Source of the DNA: Puniceibacterium sediminis
GTDB taxonomy: Bacteria; Pseudomonadota; Alphaproteobacteria; Rhodobacterales; Rhodobacteraceae
Assembly: GCF_900188035.1 (NCBI RefSeq)
Contig: NZ_FZNN01000019.1
Span: forward strand, 1-64,000
Length of the DNA stretch: 64,000 bases
Direction: 5' to 3'
This document shows positions 1 to 8,625 of the stretch, one piece after another. The notes under the pieces are model-generated. The model made no database searches and was not told the DNA's origin. It saw only the letters and a program-made list of their open reading frames with translations. Made by a program: the position numbers and the translations under genes. Numbering within the stretch: position 1 is the stretch's first letter; each line of letters opens with the position of its first letter.

Positions 1-427
1 CACACCAACACTAAGCAACTTCCTTCCGCACTGCAGCATCCAGCGCTCCTAGATATGGTGTTACACACAGCCTTATCCACACACTACCCCAAGGGTAGCT
101 TTGCCCGTTCGCCAAAATCCCGGAGGAATCGCTGAATCACTCCGGGCCAAGGTCGATTTCTCCGGAAGTACGGCTCCGGAAGAGTTCAACACGGATCCAG
201 GCCGATTACTCAAGGCTGCTAACGGGTAAAGTCAGCTCGAGCTGGGCTGGAATGCGGTGCTCTGGCGATGGAGGTTTGTCGGTATGGCCAGCAGCCCTAC
301 CATTTGGATCGCGGCTGGCTTGATGATGTGCGCACCGATCCGCGCACCGACCTTTGTGCTGCATTCCAGATATGATCGGCCAGTTCAACCCTGGCAAAGG
401 ACTCTGAGGCTGCTGCCAGCCGTCAAC
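1..427. other. Non-coding stretch downstream of sqdC
   Basis: I see no convincing gene here. A 7-bp inverted repeat (CCCGGAG/CTCCGGG, 119-146, 14-nt loop) could be a weak stem-loop but has no T-run. A lone DnaA-box-like 9-mer lies at 73-81 and is probably chance. Confidence 0.5.
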
Positions 428-1315
428 TCATCGGGGTGAATTCTGGCCAAGTTGGTGCTGCGCAGAAATCATCTTGGATAGTCGGGCGGGAAATGTGCCT
501 TGCCCGCCAGGACACCAGCCGAGTGTGCGCAGCCGCTCCGTCGTCATCCCGCTCACCAAAGAGGCGTCACCACAGGGCGGCAACTCGCCACTAGCGCCTG
601 TGACCGCGGCATAGGTCTGTAACAGATCGCGTCGGTCGAGCGCAAAATCGGACACGTTGAACACCCCTGCCCCGCATTTTTCTCGCGATGCGGTCAGGAC
701 CAGTTGCACAGCGTTGGCAAGGTCGGTGGCATGCACTTCGGTCGCGATGTGGGGGGCAATCGTCTGGCCCGATGAGAATTCGTTGAACAACCCCTGCCAT
801 TTATGCTGCTGGCCGGGCGGTGCGGCCCCATAGACCCCGGTGGCCCGAAGGCTGATCGTGGCCGGTCCGGACATCTGGGACAGCGCAATTTCCGCCTCGT
901 GTTTCACCATGCCATAAAGGGTGTCCGGCAAAGGCGGCAGATCTTCGCCAAGTTCCGTACCCGCAGGATAGGCGCCGTAGACGGCCCGGGAGGACAGAAA
1001 AACAATGCGGTCCAGATTCTGTGCGGCATCAAACAGCCGCAGGGTGCCGTCAAGATTGCGGTGTCGGAACCCGTCCGGATCATCGCCTTCGCCGCCGCGA
1101 TATTTCCCGGGGACATGCGAAAAGGCCGCGTGAACAAGGGCATCAAAGCCTGACAGGTCCGGCGGCGGCCCGTCAAGATCTTGGGCCAGATGCCCCACCC
1201 CGGCAATAGCCGCAGGTTGACGCCCCACGGCCACCACATCGTGCCCGTTTTCAAGCAGACCCTGCGCGATCCAATACCCGACACGCCCCGTCGCCCCGGT
1301 GACTGCAATTCTCAC
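428..1315 (-). CDS. sqdC: SqdC-like NAD(P)-dependent epimerase/reductase of sulfolipid synthesis
   Basis: The 295-aa protein is a short-chain epimerase/dehydratase. It opens with a Rossmann motif (TGATGRVG, residues 7-14) and has a YGMVKHE catalytic Tyr-x3-Lys near residue 137. It is the last gene of a unit with sqdB and sqdD, and its ATG overlaps the sqdD stop (ATGA). In Rhodobacter sphaeroides the sqdBDC operon makes sulfoquinovosyl diacylglycerol, and sqdC loss gives an aberrant sulfoquinovosyl lipid intermediate. The exact reaction of SqdC is not settled. The name rests on operon order and fold; a generic NAD-dependent epimerase is the fallback. Confidence 0.82.
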   Translation of the reverse strand: MRIAVTGATGRVGYWIAQGLLENGHDVVAVGRQPAAIAGVGHLAQDLDGPPPDLSGFDALVHAAFSHVPGKYRGGEGDDPDGFRHRNLDGTLRLFDAAQNLDRIVFLSSRAVYGAYPAGTELGEDLPPLPDTLYGMVKHEAEIALSQMSGPATISLRATGVYGAAPPGQQHKWQGLFNEFSSGQTIAPHIATEVHATDLANAVQLVLTASREKCGAGVFNVSDFALDRRDLLQTYAAVTGASGELPPCGDASLVSGMTTERLRTLGWCPGGQGTFPARLSKMISAQHQLGQNSPR

Positions 1316-2157
1316 GTCGCCACCACCGGTCCCGGCAATGCTGCAATATCCGGCAATAGCCCGTCACCGGCATAGGCTTTCCAGAGTTCGATCAGCGGTG
1401 CCAGTTGCGCGCCTTTGGGATGCGGGTCCTGCCACGGCTTTTCATACTGGAAATGCAGGATGCGGATCGCTGACCAGTCCCAGAGCGCGGGCATGTTGAA
1501 CCAGACATATTGCAACGTGTTGTAGATGACAGGAAGCCCGTGCCAGTCGGGAAAGAAGTGTTCCAAAAAAGTCTGGTCCGTGCGCCGCCAGAATGCACCG
1601 GGCTGGTCGAGGTCCTCCAGCATCCGCGTAAATGTCTCGGGGTTCGGTCGGGCCGTGAACACACCCGAGTTCATCCGGTGAAAATCAGCAAGGCTTTCGT
1701 AGACATTGGGCGCGGCACAAAATTCGGGATAGTCGAACAGCCGGTCGCAGTTGCGCAGCATCAGCGTATCCGCATCCAGAAAGACAACACGGTCATAGTC
1801 CAACTGCCACAGCCGCAGCTTGGCGAAATTATCGAGCGGTGTGTGAAACGGCGGCTTGTTGCCCTTGGTGAAGGGTGCTGCGCCATGCAGCCTGTCCCGC
1901 CCATGGGCCAGATTGAAAGCGTCGGATGTCGGCAGCAAATCCGTGGCCACCAGACGTGCGCCAAGCACGCGAAGTGGCGCAAGATCGCGCTCCTCAACCG
2001 CCCCGGTATGCAGGACGACAATATCCGCCGCCGTCCCACTGGCCACAATCGAACGTACCAAGGCCCGCGCGCCCAGGGCGAAGTCGGCGTTGGTCACAAG
2101 CGTGACATAGGCGCGATCACTCTGCGGCGCGCGCTCTGGCCGCAATCCGTCTGTCAT
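1312..2157 (-). CDS. sqdD: SqdD-like family 8 glycosyltransferase
   Basis: The 281-aa cytosolic glycosyltransferase resembles GT8/glycogenin-type enzymes. It has an N-terminal nucleotide-sugar fold (YVTLVTNADFALGARAL, about residues 17-33) and a metal-binding DxD in FLDADTLM near residue 127. In R. sphaeroides SqdD is the proposed transferase that moves sulfoquinovose from UDP-sulfoquinovose to its lipid acceptor. Here it lies between sqdB and sqdC with 4-nt ATGA overlaps on both sides, so translation is probably coupled. The length is normal and nothing is missing. Confidence 0.85.
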   Translation of the reverse strand: MTDGLRPERAPQSDRAYVTLVTNADFALGARALVRSIVASGTAADIVVLHTGAVEERDLAPLRVLGARLVATDLLPTSDAFNLAHGRDRLHGAAPFTKGNKPPFHTPLDNFAKLRLWQLDYDRVVFLDADTLMLRNCDRLFDYPEFCAAPNVYESLADFHRMNSGVFTARPNPETFTRMLEDLDQPGAFWRRTDQTFLEHFFPDWHGLPVIYNTLQYVWFNMPALWDWSAIRILHFQYEKPWQDPHPKGAQLAPLIELWKAYAGDGLLPDIAALPGPVVAT

Positions 2158-3374
2158 GACACGGATTTCAACGCCTTCCCCTCGGGATCGTGGTTGATAG
2201 CGCGGGCAATATCCTTGGTCCAGGCCGACACCGCAGGCACGCGGCTGCGGTCGATCCTATGTGCGTATTTCCGTGCCACATCGACCATCTCAGACAACAA
2301 TCCATCGGCCAGCGTTGTCGGCTGAAGCCCGAGTTTCAGGAACTGATCGTTCTTCACAACCAGATCGTTCTCTTCAGCCTCTTTGCGCGGGTTGGGCAGC
2401 ATCACCGTCTTCGCTCCGACCAGATCACAGACAATCCCGGCCAGATCGCGGATCCGATGCGTTTCAGTCATCTGGTTGAAGATCCGCACTTTTTCACCGG
2501 CTTTCGGCGCATCGCCAAGGGCCAGTTCGATACAGCGCACAGAATCCTGAATATGGATAAAGGCGCGCGTCTGCCCGCCCGTGCCGTGTACCGTCAGCGG
2601 ATAGTCGATCGCCGCCTGAATCAGGAAACGGTTCAGCACCGTTCCATAGTCGCCGTCATAATCGAACCGGTTGATCAGCTGTTCGTGCATCCGCGTCTGC
2701 GCGGTGTGCGTGCCCCAGACGATGCCCTGATGCAGATCGGTAATCCGCAGCCCGTCGTTCTGGGCGTAGAACTGAAACAGGATCTGATCAAGGCTCTTGG
2801 TCATGTGATAGACCGATCCCGGGCGGGTCGGATAGAGGATCTCTTGGTGGACCTTCTCGCCTTTCAGGTTTTCTACTTCGACGTCCAGATACCCTTCGGG
2901 AATTGCCGCACCAACGCTGGAATAGCCATAGACACCCATGGTCCCGAGGTGGACAAGGTGTGCGTCGATCCCGGTTTCTACCATTGCGGCCAGCAGGTTG
3001 TGCGTCGCGTTGGTGTTGTTGTTGACGGTGTAGACCTTGTGCCGGTCGGACTTCATCGAATAGGGCGCGGCGCGCTGTTCGGCAAAGTGGATGATGGCAT
3101 CGGGGCGTTCCTGTGCCAGCCAACCTTTCAGCCGTTCATATTCCTTGGCCACATCCAGAAGGTGGAAATGGATCCTGCGCCCCGTGACTTCGCGCCAGAT
3201 GCGGCAACGTTCCTGAATTGAATCCATCGGCGTCAGGGATTGTACGCCCAGTTCCGTGTCGATCCAGCGACGGGACAGATTGTCGATGATATGAACCTGG
3301 TGGCCCAGGTCCGACAGGTGCAGTGTCGAGGGCCAGCCCACAAAGCCGTCGCCGCCCAAAATCGCAATTTTCAT
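2154..3374 (-). CDS. sqdB: UDP-sulfoquinovose synthase SqdB
   Basis: The 406-aa enzyme converts UDP-glucose and sulfite to UDP-sulfoquinovose, the head-group donor for sulfolipid. The N-terminus has the Rossmann motif GGDGFVGWP. The SQD1-type signature HIIDNLSRRWIDTELG and a YHMTKS catalytic Tyr/Lys follow. The open frame runs further upstream (to 3515), but GAGGAG sits 6 nt before the second of two adjacent ATGs, so I place the start at 3374; 3377 is also possible. It is first in sqdBDC. Sulfolipid often replaces phospholipid under phosphate limitation. A PhoB-like pair of half-sites at 3479-3496 is too weak to call. Confidence 0.93.
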   Translation of the reverse strand: MKIAILGGDGFVGWPSTLHLSDLGHQVHIIDNLSRRWIDTELGVQSLTPMDSIQERCRIWREVTGRRIHFHLLDVAKEYERLKGWLAQERPDAIIHFAEQRAAPYSMKSDRHKVYTVNNNTNATHNLLAAMVETGIDAHLVHLGTMGVYGYSSVGAAIPEGYLDVEVENLKGEKVHQEILYPTRPGSVYHMTKSLDQILFQFYAQNDGLRITDLHQGIVWGTHTAQTRMHEQLINRFDYDGDYGTVLNRFLIQAAIDYPLTVHGTGGQTRAFIHIQDSVRCIELALGDAPKAGEKVRIFNQMTETHRIRDLAGIVCDLVGAKTVMLPNPRKEAEENDLVVKNDQFLKLGLQPTTLADGLLSEMVDVARKYAHRIDRSRVPAVSAWTKDIARAINHDPEGKALKSVS

Positions 3375-3557
3375 CATCGTCTCCTCGCCGATTGTCCCGT
3401 CGCCAACCGTATTGTTCTTAACCGGCTGGCAGGCCGCTCTGTTCCCGTGTGAATCTTCGCCCGTTTTGAAACATCTTGGTAACAAGCAGATGACTTTGGC
3501 AACATCCCCGACCAACCGGCCAGCTGCGGGGTCAGCTACAACATCCCGGCGGGCCGG

Positions 3558-5195
3558 TCAGTGCGCTCCCCCAGACTGGGGCGCGTGATCAGCGAGGATC
3601 AGATCAGCGGCCTTTTCAGCCACCATGATTACCGGCGCATTGGTGTTGCCCGAGGTCACCGTCGGAAAGATCGAAGCGTCAGCAACCCTGAGGCCGACAA
3701 GTCCGTGAACCCGCAGGCGATTGTCGACCACGTCTTGGTCTGGATCCGGCCCCATTCGGCAGGTACTGACCGGATGGAACACGGTGCCAACCCGTTGCCG
3801 ACAGTCGGCCAGCAGTTCTGCGTCCGATTGCGCCTGTGGGCCCGGGGCGATTTCCGCATCGATCACGCGGCGCAGGGCTGGGGTCGCCGCAAGGCTGCGC
3901 AAAAGCCTGGAACCTTCGAGAATTTCCTGCAGGTCAAATTCGGTGGACAGGTAATTCGGGTGAATTTCCGGTGGTTCGGATGGATCAGCAGAACGGATCG
4001 CCAGATGCCCCCGGCTGGTTGGTCGTGTCGGCTGCGCGCTGATCACGAACCCCGGAAAGGGATCGGGGTTCATCAGCGGGCGCTTGCCCGGCGGGGCCTT
4101 GGTATAGCTTACCGGCGAAAAGAAGAGTTGCATGTTCGGCCGTTCCAGACCGGGCCGCGTGGCAACGAAGCCTCCGGCCTGATTGACGCCAAGCGACAGT
4201 GGGCCGCGCCGGGTCAGCAGATAGCGGATTCCGTGCCGCAATTTGCCATACCAGGGATACAGCTGTTCGTTCAGCGTCGGCACCTTCGCGCGATAGATAT
4301 GATCGACCGTCAGATGGTCCTGAAGATTCCTGCCGACACCGCTAAGCATGTGGTGCACGCCGACCCCGCATTTGCGCAGCAGATCCGCCGGGCCGATCCC
4401 GGACAGTTGCAAAAGCTGTGGTGAATTCACGGCCCCGGCGGACAGGATCACCTCACGTCGGGCGCTGGCCTGCTTTTCCTGCCCGTTCTGGCGGTATCGA
4501 ACACCGGTGGCGCGCTTTCCCTCAAACAGGATACGGGTCGCGAGTGCCCGCTTTTCTATCCTCAGGTTCGCACGGTTACGGGCCGGGCGGATATAGGCCC
4601 GCGCGGTCGACATGCGCATTCCGCCCTTGGCGGTGTTCTGATAGGTTCCGACGCCATCCTGGCGCGCGCCGTTGAAATCGGGGTTGTAACGAAACTGCAA
4701 TTCCAGCCCGGCCTTGATGAAATCCTGACACAGCGGGTGCAAATCCCGGTCCATCGTCGCCACATGCAGCGGGCCGCTGTCGCCGCGAAAATCGTCCCCG
4801 CCCCGGTCATTGGTTTCGGCCTTGCGGAAATATGGCAGAACATCGTCCCAGCCCCAGCCGAGATTGCCCATCTCGCGCCAATCCTCAAAATCCTGCTGCT
4901 GGCCGCGGATATAGACCATGGCGTTGATCGAGCTTGACCCCCCCATCACCTTGCCCCGTGGCCAGTAGGACACCCGGTCGTTCAAGGCGGGGATCGGCTC
5001 GGTCAGGTACATCCAGTTGACGCTGCGCCGGTAGAATGTCTTGCCATAGCCGATCGGCATCCAGATCCAGAAATTCAGATCGCTGCCCCCGGCTTCGAGC
5101 AGGAGGACGGAAAATTTGCCGTTCTCGCTCAGCCTGTTGGCAAGCACGCAGCCAGCGGAACCGGCGCCAACGATGATAAAGTCGTATTCGGACAT
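3558..5195 (-). CDS. GMC-family FAD-dependent oxidoreductase (choline dehydrogenase-like)
   Basis: The 545-aa flavoprotein is of the glucose-methanol-choline family. The N-terminal dinucleotide-binding motif GAGSAGCVLA is at residues 11-20. The GMC signature GGSSSINAM follows at about residue 86. The C-terminus has the catalytic region (FHPVSTCRMG, then SGNTNAPVIM). It should oxidise an alcohol or amino-alcohol to an aldehyde. It ends an operon with a polyamine-type ABC importer, a cupin and an FAD amine oxidase, so it probably acts on the imported compound. The substrate is not deducible; BetA is one relative, but no betaine-aldehyde dehydrogenase or BetI is nearby. Confidence 0.85.
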   Translation of the reverse strand: MSEYDFIIVGAGSAGCVLANRLSENGKFSVLLLEAGGSDLNFWIWMPIGYGKTFYRRSVNWMYLTEPIPALNDRVSYWPRGKVMGGSSSINAMVYIRGQQQDFEDWREMGNLGWGWDDVLPYFRKAETNDRGGDDFRGDSGPLHVATMDRDLHPLCQDFIKAGLELQFRYNPDFNGARQDGVGTYQNTAKGGMRMSTARAYIRPARNRANLRIEKRALATRILFEGKRATGVRYRQNGQEKQASARREVILSAGAVNSPQLLQLSGIGPADLLRKCGVGVHHMLSGVGRNLQDHLTVDHIYRAKVPTLNEQLYPWYGKLRHGIRYLLTRRGPLSLGVNQAGGFVATRPGLERPNMQLFFSPVSYTKAPPGKRPLMNPDPFPGFVISAQPTRPTSRGHLAIRSADPSEPPEIHPNYLSTEFDLQEILEGSRLLRSLAATPALRRVIDAEIAPGPQAQSDAELLADCRQRVGTVFHPVSTCRMGPDPDQDVVDNRLRVHGLVGLRVADASIFPTVTSGNTNAPVIMVAEKAADLILADHAPQSGGAH

Positions 5196-5277
5196 TTGAA
5201 CAGCTCGCCCTGTTTTGACGCCGGTATGTCGGCCGCTTTCAATTGGACTGGTTTTGGATAGGTCGTCGCATGCGGAC

Positions 5278-5652
5278 TTAGTCGGCTATGGCAGGCGTCT
5301 CCGGGTTCATGATGAAAAGCTTGCGTATATGTTCATGGATCACCCATTCGCCGGTCCAACCCTGTGGCAATACCAGCAGATCGCCCGGTCCAATGTCCCG
5401 CGTACCGCTGCCGTCGGAATTTGACACCGAAGCCCGCCCCGACAGGATATGGCAGTACTCACCCGACGCCGTGCGGTCTGCGGTAAAGCGCCCGGGCGTG
5501 CATTCCCAGACCCCGATCATTGTCCGCCCGTCACCAGAGGACCAGAGCAGGGCCGACGCCTCTTGCTGGCCCGGGGTGAGCGTGGTGGGTTTGTCCGCAA
5601 AAGGGCCAAGCGGAACCGAAGCGAGGTCGGCGAAAGTCTGAAGGTCGATCAT
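5278..5652 (-). CDS. Single-domain cupin protein (DUF861/EutQ type)
   Basis: The 124-aa protein is one cupin barrel. The recognisable parts are GVWECTPGRF, the EYCHILSGRASV strand with its Gly turn, and IGPGDLLVLPQGWTGEW, which is the second cupin motif. GGAG lies 6 nt before the ATG at 5652. It lies between the permease gene and the GMC oxidoreductase. Small cupins of this type often accompany amine and amino-acid catabolism and may bind a metal or a reactive intermediate. No specific activity can be assigned. Confidence 0.75.
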   Translation of the reverse strand: MIDLQTFADLASVPLGPFADKPTTLTPGQQEASALLWSSGDGRTMIGVWECTPGRFTADRTASGEYCHILSGRASVSNSDGSGTRDIGPGDLLVLPQGWTGEWVIHEHIRKLFIMNPETPAIAD

Positions 5653-5753
5653 GTGAGTCTCCGGTAGGGTGAACGAATTGTCTTGGTCCGGGCAGATGGG
5701 TGCGACGTCAGGGTGGTCCCGGGCGCGGCAGAAAAATGATACGTTGGGGCACC

Positions 5754-6584
5754 CTATTCCGGGGGTGGTTTACGTTGCTGCCCGAACACCTGAACAAGCA
5801 CCATCATGACCGTGGTGACAAGGATCATCAGGGTCGAGATCGCCGCGATGGTCGGATCGATCTGGTCGCGCAATGCGTTGAACATGTTCCGCGTCAGCGT
5901 CGGATTGTCCCCCCCGGAAATGAACATGGCCACAACCACTTCGTCGAACGACGTAAGGAAGGACAGCAGGGCGCTGGTGACGACCGCGAACCTGATCTGC
6001 GGCAGGGTCACTGTCAGGAAGGCGTACCAGCGGGGCGCGCCAAGGCTCCGCGCGGCCGCCTCAAGCTGCATATCGAACCCTTTTAGCGCGGACCCGGTCA
6101 CAATCACCACAAGCGGCAAGGCCAGCATCGTATGTGCAAGGACCAGACCGGCGACCGTATAAAGAATCTTGAGCTTCACATAGGCATAGAAGGCACCGAT
6201 CGCGACCAGGACCACCGGCACCATCATCGGGGCAATCATCAGCAGATAAGCCGCCCGCACAAAACGCACCCGTGAGGCATGAAGCCCATAAGCGGCAAGA
6301 ACCCCGACCGGGGTCGCAACCAGCATGGTGAGGAAGGCCACCGTGAAGGACGTCTTTGTCGCCCGCATCCATTCGGCGGAGCCGAAGAAATGTTCGTACC
6401 AGCGCAGGGACCAATTTTCGGGCGGAAATTCCAGATACTGGCTGTCGGAAAACGACATCGGGATCACGATCAGCGTTGGCGTGACAAGCAGCACCATGAT
6501 GATCACGCACAGAACATAGAGCCATAGACGCTGGCCGTGGCTGATCTGAGTTTCGGTGGCGGGGGCTCTGAACCAGCGCAGCAT
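5754..6584 (-). CDS. ABC transporter permease, polyamine type (PotC-like)
   Basis: The 276-aa inner-membrane protein has about six membrane segments. It carries the cytoplasmic EAA loop near residues 178-195 (LEAAARSLGAPRWYAF), which docks to the ATPase. It pairs with the upstream permease, whose stop codon overlaps this start by one base. With the ATPase and binding protein it forms a spermidine/putrescine-family importer. The family also carries opines, mannopine and other cations, so the ligand is open. Confidence 0.87.
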   Translation of the reverse strand: MLRWFRAPATETQISHGQRLWLYVLCVIIMVLLVTPTLIVIPMSFSDSQYLEFPPENWSLRWYEHFFGSAEWMRATKTSFTVAFLTMLVATPVGVLAAYGLHASRVRFVRAAYLLMIAPMMVPVVLVAIGAFYAYVKLKILYTVAGLVLAHTMLALPLVVIVTGSALKGFDMQLEAAARSLGAPRWYAFLTVTLPQIRFAVVTSALLSFLTSFDEVVVAMFISGGDNPTLTRNMFNALRDQIDPTIAAISTLMILVTTVMMVLVQVFGQQRKPPPE

Positions 6585-7468
6585 CAGTGCCCACCCCCGG
6601 ATATCTGATCAAGGTTGAGAAAGCGCGACGCCACCCAGAGCACGATCACCGCCAAGGACAAAAGAACCACGCCCAATGCGCTGGCGGCCCCCCAGTTCAC
6701 GAAAAGCTCGATGTTCGAGACGATCTTCATCGACACCATGATGACCTTGCCGCCCCCCAGAACCGCAGGCGTCACAAAGAAGCCGAGGCAGAGGATGAAC
6801 ACCATCAGCGCCCCGGCAAAAAGGCCGGGCGTCGAGAGCGGAAAGAACACCGTCCAGAACGCCGTCTTCGGGGTCGCCCCAAGGTTAGAGGCGGCTTTCA
6901 TGTAATCACGGCTGATGGATTTCATCGCGCCATAGGTCGGCAGGATCAGGAAGGGCAGCATGATATGAACCATGCCGATCAGCGTTCCGGTCATGTTGTG
7001 CACCATCTTGATCGGTTCGTCCCAAAGCCCAAGGCCGATTGCCCAGTCGTTCACCAGACCCTGCCTTTGCAGCAGGACAAGCCACGCATAGGTGCGCACC
7101 AGCAGAGAGGTCCAGAACGGCAGCAGCACCGTGATCATGCAGAGACTGGCAAGCCGCGGCGGAAGCTGGGACATGAAATAGGCCAGCGGATAGCCGATCA
7201 GGATGCATATGCCGGTGGTGAGGAAGCTCACCTTGAACGTGGTGGCAAAGATGCGGGCGTAGGACGCCCGGTCGATCATCCGTTGGTAATTCTCCAAAGA
7301 GAACTGGCCATCGGCCCCGACGAAAGAGACATAGAACAACCAGCCCACGGGGATGACAAGAACGACGAGGATCAGCAGGATCGCCGGCGAACTGAGGCCG
7401 AACAACCGCAACCGTTCCAGCCGGTCATCCAGTCTCAGCCCGGTCTCGTTTACGCGCGACGTCGGCAT
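6584..7468 (-). CDS. ABC transporter permease, polyamine type (PotB-like)
   Basis: The 294-aa integral membrane protein has a cytoplasmic N-terminus of about 25 residues before the first membrane segment. The EAA loop is at roughly residues 187-205 (KAASNLGATPKTAFW). It lies 1 nt downstream of the ATPase gene and overlaps the second permease gene, so all four importer genes are co-transcribed. It is the first permease of the heterodimer. Confidence 0.87.
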   Translation of the reverse strand: MPTSRVNETGLRLDDRLERLRLFGLSSPAILLILVVLVIPVGWLFYVSFVGADGQFSLENYQRMIDRASYARIFATTFKVSFLTTGICILIGYPLAYFMSQLPPRLASLCMITVLLPFWTSLLVRTYAWLVLLQRQGLVNDWAIGLGLWDEPIKMVHNMTGTLIGMVHIMLPFLILPTYGAMKSISRDYMKAASNLGATPKTAFWTVFFPLSTPGLFAGALMVFILCLGFFVTPAVLGGGKVIMVSMKIVSNIELFVNWGAASALGVVLLSLAVIVLWVASRFLNLDQISGGGH

Positions 7469-7469
7469 C

Positions 7470-8558
7470 TCAGGCCTCGCTACCGTCGATCAGGACGGTA
7501 TCCTCGGGCGCAAGGCTCATTGTGATCATGTCCCCGACCACGGGCATCGATGTGATGTTAGAACCGCGCATCGCACGTCGGATCGAAATCTGGCTGCCAT
7601 CTTCCATCCGGGCCTGAACCAGATAGCTGTCACCTTGATAGACGACATCGTTGACCGTGGCGGGGAAATTGTTCGCACCGTTCACCGGCCCGTCGTCGGA
7701 CAGGACAATGCGTTCGGGACGGATCATCAAAAGCAGGTCCGGCGCGTCCGGCGCGGGTGCATCATGTTTCAGCGCCATGTCCCCATAACACACCTGGCCG
7801 TTCCGCCGCGTCACCGGAAGGAACGTGGAATCCCCGATAAAATCGGCCACAAAGCGGTTCGCGGGCCGTTCGTAAAGGTCCCGGGGTGTGGCAAGTTGCA
7901 TGATCCGGCCATGGTTCACGACTGCGATCCGATCTGACATTGTCAGGGCTTCGCGCTGATCGTGAGTCACATAGACGGTGGTCATGCCCAGCTTTTCATG
8001 CAGATGGCGCAGTTCGATCTGCATCTGTTCGCGCAGTTTCTTGTCGAGCGCCGACAGCGGTTCATCCATCAGCAGGATGCGCGGTTCAAAAACGATGGCG
8101 CGGGCGACTGCCACGCGCTGACGCTGGCCGCCGGACAGCTGGTCGATACGCCGGTCCCCGAACCCGCCAAGCTGGACCGTTTCCAGCGCCTGCTCCACGC
8201 GGTCCCGCATTTCGACCTTGGGCACTTTGCGCAGGCGCAGTGGATAGCCGACATTCCCAAACACGGTCATATGCGGGAACAAGGCATAGCTTTGGAACGT
8301 CATACCCACGTCTCGCAGATGCGGGGGGGTCCGGATCACTTCGCTGCCGCCGAATTTCAGGCTTCCGCAATCGGGGCGGGTAAACCCGGCAAGAACCATC
8401 AGAAGAGTTGACTTGCCGGACCCCGACGGCCCGAGGAGCGTGAGGAACTCACCGCTTTTGACGTCCAGTGATACGTCGTCGAGCGCACGGACCTTGCCGT
8501 AGGTCTTGGTGACGTTCGTCACCGTGATCGGCAGCGCATCCTGTTTTTCGGTATTCAA
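7470..8558 (-). CDS. ABC transporter ATPase, polyamine type (PotA-like)
   Basis: The 362-aa ATPase energises the importer. It shows Walker A GPSGSGKST (about residue 44), the Q-loop, signature LSGGQRQR and Walker [13 protein letters not shown] followed by THDQREAL. A C-terminal TOBE-like domain (residues about 275-360) is typical of the PotA/MalK group. The stem-loop at 8582-8607, between the binding-protein gene and this one, is placed as expected for lowering transporter expression relative to the binding protein. Confidence 0.9.
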   Translation of the reverse strand: MNTEKQDALPITVTNVTKTYGKVRALDDVSLDVKSGEFLTLLGPSGSGKSTLLMVLAGFTRPDCGSLKFGGSEVIRTPPHLRDVGMTFQSYALFPHMTVFGNVGYPLRLRKVPKVEMRDRVEQALETVQLGGFGDRRIDQLSGGQRQRVAVARAIVFEPRILLMDEPLSALDKKLREQMQIELRHLHEKLGMTTVYVTHDQREALTMSDRIAVVNHGRIMQLATPRDLYERPANRFVADFIGDSTFLPVTRRNGQVCYGDMALKHDAPAPDAPDLLLMIRPERIVLSDDGPVNGANNFPATVNDVVYQGDSYLVQARMEDGSQISIRRAMRGSNITSMPVVGDMITMSLAPEDTVLIDGSEA

Positions 8559-8581
8559 AGAAACCCCCAGCCAATAGATTG

Positions 8582-8607
8582 CCCGGCAGACGCAAGCGCC
8601 AGCCGGG
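8582..8607 (-). promoter_or_regulatory. Stem-loop between binding-protein and ATPase genes
   Basis: CCCGGC and GCCGGG form a 6-bp stem with a 14-nt loop in the 67-bp gap below the binding-protein gene. There is no T-run. Such intercistronic stems often protect the binding-protein mRNA or attenuate read-through; that role is inferred from position. Confidence 0.4.
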
Positions 8608-8625
8608 ACAGTGTTCCGAGCACGA

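Noticed and set aside
73-81. DnaA box TTATCCACA
   Set aside because: A single 9-mer is expected about once by chance in a window this size, and no cluster or AT-rich unwinding region is present.
1510-2325. 271-codon plus ORF opposite sqdD
   Set aside because: It mirrors the sqdD and sqdB codons on the other strand and shows no family features.
3479-3496. PhoB box upstream of sqdB
   Set aside because: Only about half of the consensus positions match, so it is noted as a lead rather than called as a feature.
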